Shown here piece after piece: positions 14,584-15,397 of a DNA stretch of 15,397 bases. The translations under genes and the position numbers were made by a program. Source of the stretch: Leclercia sp. UBA7405 (GTDB taxonomy: Bacteria > Pseudomonadota > Gammaproteobacteria > Enterobacterales > Enterobacteriaceae). Where the stretch lies: NCBI GenBank assembly GCA_002469605.1, contig DKMV01000105.1, positions 1 through 15,397 of the forward strand, read 5' to 3'. Position 1 is the first letter of the stretch, and every line of letters begins with the position of its first letter. The notes beneath the pieces were generated by a model. The model saw only the letters and a program-made list of their open reading frames with translations. It ran no database searches and was not told where the DNA came from.

Positions 14584-15397
14584 TTATGACGATTTACGTA
14601 CGCGCAGATACCATTCGCACAGCAGGCGAACCTGCTTGCGTGTGTACCCTTTTTCCATCATACGGTCGACAAAATCGTCGTGTTTCTTCTGCTCGTCGGT
14701 AGAGGTCTTGGCGTTAAACGAGATCACCGGCAGCAGCTCTTCGGTATTGGAGAACATTTTCTTCTCAATGACCGTGCGCAGTTTTTCATAACTGGTCCAG
14801 TTCGGGTTACGGCCGCTGTTGTTGGCTCGGGCGCGCAGCACGAAGTTGACGATCTCGTTACGGAAATCTTTCGGGTTGCTGATCCCGGCAGGCTTCTCGA
14901 TCTTCTCCAGTTCAGCGTTCAGGGATTCCCGATCGAACAGCTGGCCGGTATCCGGATCGCGATACTCCTGATCCTGGATCCAGAAATCCGCATAGGTCAC
15001 GTAACGGTCAAAAATGTTCTGACCGTACTCGGAGTAGGATTCCAGATAGGCGGTCTGGATCTCTTTGCCGATAAATTCGGCATATTTCGGGATCAGATAG
15101 CCTTTGAGGAACTCCAGATAGCGCTCGGCCTGCTCCTGTGGGAACTGCTCGCGCTCAATCTGCTGCTCCAGTACGTAGAACAGATGCACCGGGTTAGCCG
15201 CCACCTCGGTGTGGTCGAAGTTAAAGACCCGGGAGAGGATTTTAAACGCGAAGCGGGTGGACAATCCGTTCATCCCTTCGTCAACCCCGGCGTAGTCGCG
15301 ATACTCCTGATAGGACTTGGCTTTCGGGTCGGTGTCTTTCAGGCTTTCGCCGTCATACACGCGCATTTTGGAATAAATGCTGGAGTTTTCCGGCTCT
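14584..15397 (-). CDS. yeaG: YeaG, PrkA-family serine protein kinase, C-terminal part
   Basis: The last 270 residues of YeaG are visible. The 5' part lies beyond the right edge. The sequence enters with EPENSSIYSKMRVYDGE and ends LCEWYLRVRKSS, as in E. coli YeaG (644 residues in full). This portion covers the C-terminal PrkA domain, with the conserved stretches KSYQEYRDYAGVDEGMNGLS and PNWTSYEKLRTVIEKKMFSN. The AAA+ ATPase domain lies upstream and is not seen. YeaG is a cytoplasmic serine/threonine kinase with autophosphorylation activity, induced by sigma-S and by nitrogen starvation (through NtrC) in E. coli. It is followed on the same strand by yeaH, 112 bases away, as a conserved operon. 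Confidence 0.96.
   Translation of the reverse strand, partial: EPENSSIYSKMRVYDGESLKDTDPKAKSYQEYRDYAGVDEGMNGLSTRFAFKILSRVFNFDHTEVAANPVHLFYVLEQQIEREQFPQEQAERYLEFLKGYLIPKYAEFIGKEIQTAYLESYSEYGQNIFDRYVTYADFWIQDQEYRDPDTGQLFDRESLNAELEKIEKPAGISNPKDFRNEIVNFVLRARANNSGRNPNWTSYEKLRTVIEKKMFSNTEELLPVISFNAKTSTDEQKKHDDFVDRMMEKGYTRKQVRLLCEWYLRVRKSS

Overview
The window is chromosomal DNA from a member of the Enterobacteriaceae, most likely of the Klebsiella/Enterobacter/Kosakonia type. The evidence is gene content and order. Read from the right-hand end, the window follows the Escherichia coli yea region: yeaG, yeaH, a diguanylate cyclase, yeaK, yoaI, yeaL, nimR, nimT, yeaO and dgcP. Several proteins match their E. 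coli counterparts nearly residue for residue by memory, for example YeaH, the YeaG C-terminus, YeaL and NimT. I saw no tRNA, rRNA, CRISPR array, insertion sequence or phage gene. Codon use and base composition look uniform by eye.

Layout from left to right. Positions 1-612 hold the N-terminal part of DgcP (GAF-GGDEF, minus strand). Upstream of it is a compact element with a 5' hairpin and a terminator that may be a small RNA (739-816). Next come a small plus-strand orphan (934-1239), the overlapping minus-strand pair yeaO and a DUF523/TudS-like gene (1241-2075), and a plus-strand CTP-synthase-type amidotransferase homologue (2228-2935). The nitroimidazole exporter/regulator pair nimT/nimR follows (2943-5006), then yeaL (4990-5436). 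A two-gene minus-strand operon codes for a GPH-family sugar:cation symporter and a GH31 alpha-glycosidase (5543-8929). It shares a 292-base divergent regulatory region with the 34-residue membrane protein gene yoaI (9222-9326). After yoaI come a copper-type TonB-dependent receptor (9534-11558), yeaK (11573-12073), a zinc-sensing diguanylate cyclase of the DgcZ type (12258-13154), yeaH (13188-14471) and the 3' part of yeaG (14584 to the edge).

The window reads as a conserved stress and signalling backbone into which small metabolic or transport modules have been inserted at gene boundaries. The backbone includes the YeaG kinase with its partner YeaH, two diguanylate cyclases, the tRNA-editing factor YeaK and the Pho-regulated YoaI. 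The inserted modules are the glycoside operon, the copper receptor, the amidotransferase/TudS pair and the small orphan.

The best regulatory signals are a threefold PhoB-type repeat upstream of yoaI, two LacI/GalR-type palindromes 22 bp apart upstream of the symporter-glycosidase operon, and the small-RNA-like element upstream of dgcP. I did not find a clearly new multi-gene defence or mobile system. The most promising undescribed items are the candidate small RNA, the glycoside operon with its orphan operators, and the amidotransferase homologue lacking its catalytic Glu.
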